A DNA stretch of 7,827 nucleotides from Bacteroidota bacterium (GTDB lineage Bacteria > Bacteroidota > Ignavibacteria > UBA10030 > UBA8401): assembly GCA_030824175.1 (NCBI GenBank), contig JAVBYH010000384.1:1-7827 (forward strand). Direction: 5' to 3'. Positions 1 through 5,904 of this stretch are shown here, one piece after another. Positions within the stretch are counted from its first letter, which is position 1. Each line of letters opens with the position of its first letter. Below the pieces are notes generated by a model. The model had not been told where the DNA came from, searched no databases, and saw only the letters and a list, made by a program, of their open reading frames with translations. The position numbers and the translations under genes are program-made.

Positions 1-1
1 G

Positions 2-118
2 AACAAGACGAACACGGACGAATGCATCCAGCTCATACACGAATCCGGCTTCGACGCCGTGCAACGCGACACGCTGTACGGGATCAAGAAGATCATCCCC
101 CGCACGCAGGCCGCATAA
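2..118 (+). CDS. C-terminal end of an unidentified protein, possibly a SAM-dependent methyltransferase
   Basis: Only the last 38 codons are in the window, ending at a TAA at 116-118; the 5' part lies to the left. The visible residues include LIHESGFDAVQRDTLYGIKK. A helix followed by a 'GFxxVxxxTLxGxKKI' strand is a common ending of class I SAM-dependent methyltransferases, where the last strands pair in the Rossmann-like fold. That is a resemblance only; no catalytic motif is visible. It is the only plus-strand gene supported here and converges on the ABC membrane gene that ends at 231, with a palindromic element between them. Confidence 0.45.
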   Translation, partial: NKTNTDECIQLIHESGFDAVQRDTLYGIKKIIPRTQAA

Positions 119-132
119 CAGCGGTCTCCCAT

Positions 133-213
133 CTGTAGGGCGAAACGGCGTTTCGCCCCGGTTCAACGATCGTACGGTCGTTCGACGGGGCGAAATATCA
201 TTTCGCCCTACAG
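133..213. repeat. REP/BIME-like composite palindrome (two inverted hairpin units)
   Basis: The 81-bp element is bounded by a perfect 13-bp inverted repeat, CTGTAGGGCGAAA (133-145) and TTTCGCCCTACAG (201-213). Each half is itself a hairpin with a 9-bp stem and 3-nt loop: GGGCGAAAC/GTTTCGCCC at 138-158 and GGGCGAAAT/ATTTCGCCC at 188-208. The centre (165-182) is a third near-perfect palindrome, AACGATCGTACGGTCGTT, with one G-T wobble. Both halves fit the unit CTGTAGGGCGAAA-N5-TTTCGCCCC, placed head to head. This architecture is that of a BIME, a pair of inverted REP units. It lies between convergent genes, where such elements are typical and may end transcription from both sides. Mobilisation by a RAYT transposase is an inference; none is present. 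Confidence 0.8.
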
Positions 214-230
214 CCTGCAGGCAGTGTCTG

Positions 231-1097
231 CTACACGTCCTCGGTTTTCAGACGCCGCGAAATATCCTTCAGCGACGTCCAACTCTCCAGCAGTTCGGGC
301 AGATACTCGGACGACGTCACGAACGTCCAGAGGTACGCCACGATCGAATAGATGTTCCCCGTGGTGAACTGGGCAAGGTCGATCGCGATGTACATCACGA
401 TCATGAAAATCCCCAGGAGGAAGATGCGCATGATGAGGAAATTGACGGCGCCCCAATTTGCGATCTTCTGCTGCTGCCCCGCCATCGAATGGTAATATGC
501 GCGGACGAGCTCCGGCTCCTTCTGGGAGAATATCTCGTACGCCTCCTCCCGCGTGTCGTGCACGCTCCGCTGGAGGACGATGACCTTCTGGATGTAGAAT
601 TTCGTGATGAAGAGAAGCGGCAGGACGATGCACAGGCAGGTGAGCGCGATGCGCCAGTCGTAGAACGTGAGGGCGAGCACTGTGCCGACAATGGAGATGG
701 TCTGGTCCATGATGTCCGGCACGCGGTACTGGAAAAAGGTCACATACTCGCGCGATAATTCCGCGCGGGCAGCGGTTTTAGACACGGAGAGCCGATGCTT
801 TTTCCCCATCGCTGCGACGTCGGCGGCTATCTCCGTGAACATCCGAAGAAAGATCTTCTGGACGATAGACCGCCGCAGCGCACCGACGATTGAATTGACC
901 ATGAACGCGCCGACCCACAGCACGAGGGGGAGCGTCAGCATGATCCGCCCCTTCCCCGTCGCGGTGTCGATCAAGGCATCGATCACCCATCCGAAGAGAA
1001 AGGGCTCGAAGATCCAGGCGACATTCTCAACCGCCACGAGCGACAGTGCGATGCTGATGCCGCCCTTGAAGCGCTTCATCAAATCGGAAAGATGCAT
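231..1097 (-). CDS. ABC transporter six-transmembrane-domain protein without an ATPase domain
   Basis: The 288-residue membrane protein resembles the transmembrane half of an ABC exporter. Likely helices are near 14-40, 52-72, 133-146, 149-167, 218-242 and 248-265. A polar stretch at about 173-216, including VHDTREEAYEIFSQKEPELV, looks like a cytoplasmic coupling loop. The chain ends at SLKDISRRLKTEDV, where an exporter half-transporter would continue into its nucleotide-binding domain; there is no Walker A, signature or Walker B motif. It fits stand-alone six-TM ABC membrane families (Pfam ABC_membrane_3 type). Substrate and partner ATPase are unknown. The ATG at 1097 lies 30 bp after the mqnD stop and in the same frame, with no clear Shine-Dalgarno sequence, so coupling to mqnD is likely. 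The coding end is intact, with a clean TAG, so it is not an obvious frameshift product. Confidence 0.8.
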   Translation of the reverse strand: MHLSDLMKRFKGGISIALSLVAVENVAWIFEPFLFGWVIDALIDTATGKGRIMLTLPLVLWVGAFMVNSIVGALRRSIVQKIFLRMFTEIAADVAAMGKKHRLSVSKTAARAELSREYVTFFQYRVPDIMDQTISIVGTVLALTFYDWRIALTCLCIVLPLLFITKFYIQKVIVLQRSVHDTREEAYEIFSQKEPELVRAYYHSMAGQQQKIANWGAVNFLIMRIFLLGIFMIVMYIAIDLAQFTTGNIYSIVAYLWTFVTSSEYLPELLESWTSLKDISRRLKTEDV

Positions 1098-1127
1098 AGC
1101 CGTCGCATTGAAAACGTCTACAGCGTC

Positions 1128-1964
1128 TTAGTACAGCACGATCTCCGGAATTGCGGGAATGATGCCCTTCTCGTGGCCGAGCTTGAAGAGGAGTTCAAGC
1201 GCCTTGCGGCCGTTCTCCCCCATGTCGATGGTGAGCTCGCTCACGTACATCTTCACGAACTTCTCGCCAAGCGCGTAATCGATGCCCCGTCCCCATTTCA
1301 TCGCGTAGGGAACCGCCTCGTCCTGGTGCGTGTAGCCATAGCGGATGCTTTCCTTCAATCCGACGGAGAGCTTATGCGCCATCTCCTCGCCAAGATCCTT
1401 CCGCACCACATCGAGTCCCAGCGGCAGCGGCAGTCCGTTCGTTTCCTTCTCCCACAGCTCGCCGAAATCGATAATCTTCGTGAAACCTTCGGCGGCGTAC
1501 GTTAGCTGTCCCTCGTGAATGATGACGCCGGCATCGAACTCGCCGGAATCTACACGCGACATGATCTCATCGAACGGAACATCAACGTTTTCAATGCCTT
1601 GCCCGTATATCCTAAACAACAATGAAGCGGTTGTCATTGTTCCTGGCGTGGCGACGCGCTTGCCCTTGAGCTCCTCGAGCGTCGAGTATTTTTTCGACAC
1701 GAGCACGGGACCGTAGCCCTCGCCCATGCTGGCGCCGGTGACCATGATCCAGTATTTGTCCGCCACGTATGGGAAGGCATGGGCGGAGATGGCGGTTACT
1801 TCAAGTTCCCCGTGCATCGCACGCACATTCAGGGATTGGATGTCTTCGAGCATATGGTCGATCTTGATGCCGTCGAGTTTCACTTTCTCACTGGCCAGTC
1901 CGTAGAACATGAACGCATCGTCCGGATCCGGGCTATGGCCGACTTTAATGATTCTTTCACTCAT
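1128..1964 (-). CDS. mqnD: MqnD-like 1,4-dihydroxy-6-naphthoate synthase (menaquinone, futalosine pathway)
   Basis: The 278-residue protein has the periplasmic-binding-protein-like fold shared by MqnA and MqnD. MqnD converts cyclic dehypoxanthine futalosine to 1,4-dihydroxy-6-naphthoate in the cytoplasm. Visible motifs are GHSPDPDDAFMFYGL (9-23), equivalent to the family's SPCPND motif; GTMTTASLLF (108-117); and AGVIIHEGQLTY (145-156), where H150 matches the family's proposed catalytic histidine. There is no signal peptide or lipobox, which argues against a transport binding protein despite the ABC membrane gene just downstream. The N-terminal motif reads SPDPDD rather than SPCPND, so this is a divergent branch and the exact step is less certain than the family. 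AAGGA lies about 10 nt before the ATG. The neighbour menG supports a role in menaquinone synthesis. Confidence 0.72.
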   Translation of the reverse strand: MSERIIKVGHSPDPDDAFMFYGLASEKVKLDGIKIDHMLEDIQSLNVRAMHGELEVTAISAHAFPYVADKYWIMVTGASMGEGYGPVLVSKKYSTLEELKGKRVATPGTMTTASLLFRIYGQGIENVDVPFDEIMSRVDSGEFDAGVIIHEGQLTYAAEGFTKIIDFGELWEKETNGLPLPLGLDVVRKDLGEEMAHKLSVGLKESIRYGYTHQDEAVPYAMKWGRGIDYALGEKFVKMYVSELTIDMGENGRKALELLFKLGHEKGIIPAIPEIVLY

Positions 1965-2015
1965 TGCTTGGGAGTCCTTTTACTGTAACATGATGGGTGG
2001 AGCCTGCTGTAAATG

Positions 2016-2705
2016 TTATTTAATGCCGGTATAGATAGTGGCGATGCCGAACGTCATGGGCTTCCGCGTGACGGACGTGAAGCCGCAGGAGCGCAGCACG
2101 TCCAGGAATCGTTCTCCGTCGGGAAACTGCATGACCGTGTCGGGCAGGTACTGGTATGCCTCGGTGTTCTTCGAGACGAGGCGGCCGATCACCGGGAGGA
2201 CGAACCTGAAATACATGAAATACAGCTGCCTGAACGGAAATGACGTCGGCTTCGAGAATTCGAGCACGACGATCTTTCCGTGCGATCGCAGCACGCGCCG
2301 CATTTCAGAGAGGCCCTGCGTGAGGTGTTCGAAATTTCGGGCGCCGAATGCCACCATGGCGGCGTCGAATGTATTGTCGTCGAACCGGAGGCGTTCCGCT
2401 TCCCCGCTCTCGAGCGTGATCGTGTGCGACAGATTCCGGCCGGCCAGCTTTTTACGGCCCACCTCCAGCATCGCCTCGGAGATGTCGACGCCGACGACGC
2501 TCTCTGGCTGCAGGCGGAGAGCGGCGATTGCAAGGTCGGCGGTGCCGGTGGCCACATCGAGGATCTTTTTCGGACGGAGCTCCTTCAGCGCTTCGATGGC
2601 CTCCCGGCGCCAGAGCAGATCCACGCCCCCGCTTAACACATGATTCAGCAGGTCGTAGCGATACGCGATGGCATCGAACAGCGACCGGACATATTCCTTT
2701 TCCAT
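2016..2705 (-). CDS. menG: demethylmenaquinone methyltransferase MenG/UbiE
   Basis: This 229-residue class I SAM-dependent methyltransferase carries out the last step of menaquinone synthesis, C-methylation of demethylmenaquinone (in some species also a ubiquinone step). The N-terminal signature FDAIAYRYDLLNHVLSGG (10-27) is characteristic of UbiE/MenG. SAM motif I is LDVATGTADLA (49-59), followed by VVGVDIS (70-76), the family mark FGARNF (120-125), VVLEFSKP (146-153) and YQYLPDTVMQFP (184-195). Length and motifs are complete. An in-frame extension to 2951 exists, but it runs through the fabL end and two inverted repeats and carries no family sequence, so I chose the ATG at 2705, preceded by a GAGAG element. 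The MqnD-like gene follows after 51 bp, consistent with a menaquinone pair. The quinone is inferred to be menaquinone from that neighbour. Confidence 0.93.
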   Translation of the reverse strand: MEKEYVRSLFDAIAYRYDLLNHVLSGGVDLLWRREAIEALKELRPKKILDVATGTADLAIAALRLQPESVVGVDISEAMLEVGRKKLAGRNLSHTITLESGEAERLRFDDNTFDAAMVAFGARNFEHLTQGLSEMRRVLRSHGKIVVLEFSKPTSFPFRQLYFMYFRFVLPVIGRLVSKNTEAYQYLPDTVMQFPDGERFLDVLRSCGFTSVTRKPMTFGIATIYTGIK

Positions 2706-2730
2706 ACACTCTCGTTTGTTCGTACAAACT

Positions 2731-2762
2731 GCAATACCGCTGAAAGCCGGCAGCGGTATTGC
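2731..2762. repeat. perfect 12-bp inverted repeat between fabL and menG
   Basis: GCAATACCGCTG (2731-2742) and CAGCGGTATTGC (2751-2762) are exact reverse complements around an 8-nt loop. A second, small inverted repeat, GTTTGT/ACAAAC (2714-2719 and 2724-2729), lies between it and the menG ATG. On the transcribed minus strand neither stem is followed by a convincing U-run, so a standard intrinsic terminator is not supported. It could be a Rho-aided 3' end for fabL, an operator, or a 5' UTR structure for menG. Confidence 0.6.
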
Positions 2763-2794
2763 GCGTAAAAAATATCCATGCGATCGAAACGGGT

Positions 2795-2811
2795 GCGAAA
2801 CGCCGTTTCGC
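2795..2811. repeat. solo copy of the REP-like hairpin core
   Basis: On the minus strand this reads GCGAAACGGCGTTTCGC, a 7-bp stem with a 3-nt loop. It is identical over 17 nt to positions 140-156 on the plus strand, the core of the first hairpin in the palindromic element near the left edge. The flanking bases that complete the REP-like unit there (CTGTAGG and CCCC) are absent. It starts 10 bp beyond the fabL stop, so it may also act as a 3' stem-loop for that transcript. Confidence 0.6.
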
Positions 2812-2820
2812 GTCATGGTG

Positions 2821-3666
2821 TCATTCGAGCGTGAGGGCGTCTTTCTGGCCGATGTATTCGGCGACGTTCTCTCCGCCGTCCACGCCGATCGTGTTGCCCG
2901 AGATGAACGAGGCGTCGTCGTGCGACAGGAGCGAGATGGCGCGCCCGACATCCTCGGGAGTCGTGTTGCGCATCTGGGGATTCTTTGCGCGCGCGACGTC
3001 GATCATCTTCGCGGCGCCCGGGATCTTGCGGAGCGCCGCTGTGTCCGTCACTCCGGCCATGATGGCGTTCGCGGTGATGCCATAGGGTCCGAGTTCGACG
3101 CACAGCTGGCGCGTATACGATTCCAGGGCGGCCTTTGCAGCCGAGACCGCTCCGTAGTTCGGAAGCTGGGCATGACCGCCGGAGGACGTCATCGTGTAAA
3201 TATGCGAGCCGGATTTCATGAGGCCCTTGTTGAAGACGGCCTGCGTCCAATAGACGAGCGAATTCGCCATGACATCGAGCGTCATCTCGACCTGCGCCTG
3301 CGACATCTGCGCCTTGGCATCCTTGCTCACAAGGGGGCGGAGGGTGCCGAAGGCGAGCGAGTGCACAAGCACCTTCACATTGCATTCGGCGTTCGAACCG
3401 AACTCCGCTGCCAGCGCATCCACGACCTCCGCTCGTTTGGCGGGATCCGATGCGTTCACGTTGAAGAACAGGGCCTTCACGCCGCAGGCTTCCACGTCGC
3501 GTTTCACTTTTTCCGCATTCGGTACCGTTGCGGCGCGGTCGAAATGGACGCCGCAGACATTCATGCCGTGGCGCGCAAGCTCTATGGCGGTGGCTCCGCC
3601 GAAACCGCTCGATGCGCCGAGCACCAAAGCCCAATCAGTCTTCTTATATGTATAGGTAAGGGCCAC
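2821..3666 (-). CDS. fabL: enoyl-[acyl-carrier-protein] reductase, FabL-like SDR protein
   Basis: The 281-residue short-chain dehydrogenase/reductase probably reduces trans-2-enoyl-ACP in the last step of each fatty-acid elongation cycle, in the cytoplasm, using NAD(P)H. The nucleotide-binding motif is GASSGFG (17-23), the classical SDR glycine pattern rather than the FabI form. VLVHSLAFGTLRPL (99-112) resembles the FabL/FabI active-site strand. The catalytic pair is Y171 and K178 in NYGAVSAAK: Y-x6-K spacing, as in FabI and FabL, not the Y-x3-K of typical SDRs. The C-terminal half (NAIMAGVTDTAALRKIP, then ISGNTIGVDGG) aligns by eye with Bacillus FabL. The start is GTG at 3666 with GAGGA 8 nt upstream. 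It is about 30 residues longer than B. subtilis FabL. Another Y-x6-K reductase is the main alternative. Confidence 0.72.
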   Translation of the reverse strand: MALTYTYKKTDWALVLGASSGFGGATAIELARHGMNVCGVHFDRAATVPNAEKVKRDVEACGVKALFFNVNASDPAKRAEVVDALAAEFGSNAECNVKVLVHSLAFGTLRPLVSKDAKAQMSQAQVEMTLDVMANSLVYWTQAVFNKGLMKSGSHIYTMTSSGGHAQLPNYGAVSAAKAALESYTRQLCVELGPYGITANAIMAGVTDTAALRKIPGAAKMIDVARAKNPQMRNTTPEDVGRAISLLSHDDASFISGNTIGVDGGENVAEYIGQKDALTLE

Positions 3667-3718
3667 TAGTCAATTCCTCACTTTCGATTTTTCACAGTAG
3701 GTATCTTTAAACAACTTC

Positions 3719-3740
3719 AAAAAATACGAACTTTTTTCGT
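3719..3740 (-). terminator. weak candidate intrinsic terminator after pgeF
   Basis: On the minus strand ACGAA and TTCGT form a 5-bp stem around AAAAG (3740-3726), followed by ATTTTTT (3725-3719). It starts 28 bp beyond the pgeF stop, in a markedly AT-rich gap between pgeF and fabL. The U-run is good but the stem is short and AT-rich, so efficiency is doubtful. The rest of this 102-bp gap must hold any promoter for fabL; I see no convincing -35/-10 pair. Confidence 0.35.
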
Positions 3741-3768
3741 GAAATCAAACAAATCAGACAAATTCATT

Positions 3769-4521
3769 CTATTTCCCCGATGCATCCCCCCGCCTTCCGA
3801 TCACCGCCATCATGCGGCCGGACGCCTCGCGGTCTCTCCGGAAGGAATGGAAGCGTCCGGGGGTGCTGATCGTGCACTCCTGCGACACCTCGATCTGCTG
3901 CTCGGGCACGCCGCACTCGAGGAGCTGCTGCCGGTTCGCTTCCTTCACGTCGAGGAGGAATTTTCCGTCCCCCAGGCCCTCGACGACGGACGCCGGGAAC
4001 TGCGATGCCACCTCCGGCCCCACTTCGTAGCAGCATTTTCCGGCCGCCGGCCCGATGAAGACGCGCAGATTCGACGGCCTCGACTCGCACTGCACGAGGA
4101 GCTTGGCGATCGCCTTCTTCACGATCTTGCCTGCGGTCCCCCGCCAGCCGGCGTGGACCGCGGCGATGCTGTTCGTCATGGGATCGAACATCACGATCGG
4201 CACACAATCCGCCACGGTGATCGCCAGGTAGACGTTCGGCTTTTGCGTGACGAGGCCGTCGCAGTACTCGTATGTGCCCGGATGGTCCGCGATGCGCACA
4301 TTCGCCGTGTGGTGCTGGAGCGGATATGCCATCCGTTCCGCGCCGATCCCGAGGGCCGTGAAGAAGCGCGATCGGTTTTCCTGCACATGCTCCGGCACAT
4401 CGCCGACATTCATGCTCAGGTTCAGGCCGAACGTGCCCGCGCTCACACCGCCGTCCCTCGTGCTCATGCCGAACACGAGGTCGTCGTACGCCTCAAATAT
4501 GTTTGCCCGTATAAGTTCCAT
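3769..4521 (-). CDS. pgeF: peptidoglycan editing factor PgeF (YfiH/Cu-oxidase_4 family)
   Basis: This 250-residue cytoplasmic protein belongs to the DUF152/YfiH family, once called multicopper polyphenol oxidase. Its known role in E. coli is to remove wrongly incorporated amino acids, such as L-serine, from UDP-MurNAc precursors; some homologues have purine-nucleoside activity. Visible motifs are FGMSTRDGGVS (17-27), LQHHTANV (68-75), ITVADCVPIVMFDP (101-114), AVHAGWRGT (121-129), GPAAGKCCYEVGPEV (157-171) and SFRRD (226-230). H71, C106 and H123 match the family's metal-binding His-Cys-His set; residue 70 is His where QVHG is usual. The ATG at 4521 lies inside pyrC, overlapping its end by 29 bp, with no clear Shine-Dalgarno sequence. 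The next Met (19) falls inside the conserved core, so this start is the only reasonable one and translation is probably coupled to pyrC. Confidence 0.93.
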   Translation of the reverse strand: MELIRANIFEAYDDLVFGMSTRDGGVSAGTFGLNLSMNVGDVPEHVQENRSRFFTALGIGAERMAYPLQHHTANVRIADHPGTYEYCDGLVTQKPNVYLAITVADCVPIVMFDPMTNSIAAVHAGWRGTAGKIVKKAIAKLLVQCESRPSNLRVFIGPAAGKCCYEVGPEVASQFPASVVEGLGDGKFLLDVKEANRQQLLECGVPEQQIEVSQECTISTPGRFHSFRRDREASGRMMAVIGRRGDASGK

Positions 4522-5800
4522 TGATCAAGACCAGTCCGTGATTGACGATACCGACCGGTTTTCCTTTCAGGATTGTGCCGTTGAACGGTGAATTTTTCGA
4601 TTTCGAATGGAATTGCGAGCAGTCCACCGTCCACTCCGCCCCGGGATCGAAGAGTGTGAGATTCGCCGCCTGGCCCTCTGCAACCGAGATTTCCTTGCCG
4701 ATGATCTTCCTGGGATTCGTGGAGAATTTTTCGACGAGCTGCGAGAGGGTCAGCACACCGGTGGCGACGAGGTGCGTCACCGAAAGGCCGATTGCCGTTT
4801 CGAGTCCGACGATGCCGAACGGCGCCTGGATGTAGTCCACCTCCTTCTCGTCGAGCGAATGTGGCGCATGGTCGGTGGCGATGACATCGATCGTGCCGTC
4901 GCGGAGGCCTTCGCGGATCGCGTCGACATCGGCCTGCGTACGGAGCGGTGGATTCATCTTCGTGTTCGTGTCGAAGGCGCACACCTCGCGGTCCGTGAGC
5001 GTGAAATGATGGGGCGTCACCTCGCATGTGGCCTTGATCTTTTTCTTTTTCGCCTCGCGCATGAGCGCGACGGAACCTGCCGTGCTCACATGGGCGGCAT
5101 GGTAGCGGGCGCGTGTGAATTCGGCGAGCATCACGTCGCGCGCGATCATCACCTCTTCGGCCACATTGGGGATGCCGGGAAGTCCGAGCCTCGTGGCGGT
5201 CTCCCCTTCGTTCATCACGCCGCCTTTGGCCAACGCGACGTCTTCGCAGTGCTGGATGATGGGCACATCGTACATTGACGCATACTCCATCGCGCGGCGC
5301 ATGATGGCCGCATCGTGCACCGGCGCCCCGTCGTCCGACAGCCCGATGGCGCCTGCCTGCACGAGTTCAGAAATGGGAGCCATGAGCTTGCCGTCGCGCC
5401 CCTTCGTCACTGCGCCCACCGGGAACACATCCACGATGCCGCGGTTCGAGCGCTGGCCCTGACTCTTGACGAACTCCACGATGGACTCGTCGTCGATAGC
5501 GGGATTCGTATTCGGCATGCAGCAGACGGCTGTGAAGCCGCCGAAGGCGGCCGCGAGTGTGCCCGTGGCGATCGTTTCCTTGTGTTCGTACCCGGGCTCG
5601 CGCAAGTGGACGTGCATGTCCACGAATCCCGGCGCGACGACCATGCCGGCGAGGTCCACAACCTCGCAGCCGTCCCCGGCCGCGAGGCCCGTGCCGATCG
5701 TGCGAATGATCCCGTCCTCGATGAGGATATCGACGACCCGGTCCGTACCAGCGGACGGATCGATGAGCCTGCCTTGCTGTAAGAGAATTTGCTGTGACAT
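4493..5800 (-). CDS. pyrC: dihydroorotase, class I (PyrC)
   Basis: The 435-residue zinc amidohydrolase cyclises N-carbamoyl-L-aspartate to dihydroorotate, the third step of UMP synthesis. The active-site set is complete: DMHVHLREPG (61-70; H63, H65, R67), MPNTNP (95-100), GLSDDG (153-158, aspartate in place of the carboxylated lysine as in Bacillus and Aquifex enzymes), QHCED (183-187; H184), AAHVST (235-240; H237) and IATDHAPH (307-314; D310). This argues for an active enzyme rather than the inactive PyrC-like subunit some bacteria pair with ATCase. An upstream in-frame ATG at 5863 lies in the structured gap and encodes no family sequence; the ATG at 5800 has CGAGG 6 nt upstream and gives the usual N-terminus. 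pyrB lies 104 bp upstream and pgeF overlaps the 3' end by 29 bp. In Aquifex, class I DHOase and ATCase form a complex; the same is possible here. Confidence 0.96.
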   Translation of the reverse strand: MSQQILLQQGRLIDPSAGTDRVVDILIEDGIIRTIGTGLAAGDGCEVVDLAGMVVAPGFVDMHVHLREPGYEHKETIATGTLAAAFGGFTAVCCMPNTNPAIDDESIVEFVKSQGQRSNRGIVDVFPVGAVTKGRDGKLMAPISELVQAGAIGLSDDGAPVHDAAIMRRAMEYASMYDVPIIQHCEDVALAKGGVMNEGETATRLGLPGIPNVAEEVMIARDVMLAEFTRARYHAAHVSTAGSVALMREAKKKKIKATCEVTPHHFTLTDREVCAFDTNTKMNPPLRTQADVDAIREGLRDGTIDVIATDHAPHSLDEKEVDYIQAPFGIVGLETAIGLSVTHLVATGVLTLSQLVEKFSTNPRKIIGKEISVAEGQAANLTLFDPGAEWTVDCSQFHSKSKNSPFNGTILKGKPVGIVNHGLVLINGTYTGKHI

Positions 5801-5829
5801 TCGTTGCCTCGATGTTGTTCGAATTTTTA

Positions 5830-5843
5830 TGTGTGTGTGTGTG
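5830..5843. repeat. (TG)7 dinucleotide repeat upstream of pyrC
   Basis: Seven uninterrupted TG units on the plus strand, that is (CA)7 in the pyr transcript, lie about 30 bp before the pyrC start codon. Such a tract can change length by slippage, and alternating purine-pyrimidine sequence can adopt Z-DNA under supercoiling. It is outside coding sequence, so a length change would alter only the spacing in the leader. Confidence 0.75.
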
Positions 5844-5891
5844 CGGCAATGCGCATCGCGCACATGCCGCCCCGGCCGGCGTTACCGGCCG
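5843..5891 (-). promoter_or_regulatory. tandem stem-loops in the pyrB-pyrC gap
   Basis: Two hairpins lie back to back in the transcript. The pyrB-proximal one is CGGCCGG/CCGGCCG (5873-5879 with 5885-5891), a 7-bp GC stem with a 5-nt loop. The second has a 6-bp lower stem, GCGGCA/TGCCGC (5843-5848 with 5865-5870), a small internal loop and a 5-bp upper stem TGCGC/GCGCA (5850-5854 with 5858-5862). No U-run follows; a CA repeat does. They may stabilise or process the pyrB 3' end or pause transcription before pyrC. The function is inferred; the pairing is seen in the sequence. Confidence 0.55.
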
Positions 5892-5904
5892 TCAATGGCC
5901 GCCG

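Noticed and set aside
1618..1641. 8-bp inverted repeat AACAATGA/TCATTGTT
   Set aside because: It lies inside the mqnD coding region with no run of Ts or other signal; a stem of this size is expected by chance in coding DNA.
1128..1964. Reading of the mqnD-like gene as a transporter substrate-binding protein serving the adjacent ABC membrane gene
   Set aside because: There is no signal peptide or lipoprotein box, and the membrane protein resembles an exporter-type domain, which does not use binding proteins.
2706..2951. 82-residue N-terminal extension of MenG
   Set aside because: It runs through the 3' end of fabL and two inverted repeats and lacks conserved sequence. The UbiE signature starts about 10 residues after the ATG at 2705.
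2668..3669. Long plus-strand open frame opposite fabL
   Set aside because: It mirrors fabL and the menG leader in another frame. The translation has no recognisable domain and is rich in Arg/His as expected of a GC-rich antisense shadow.
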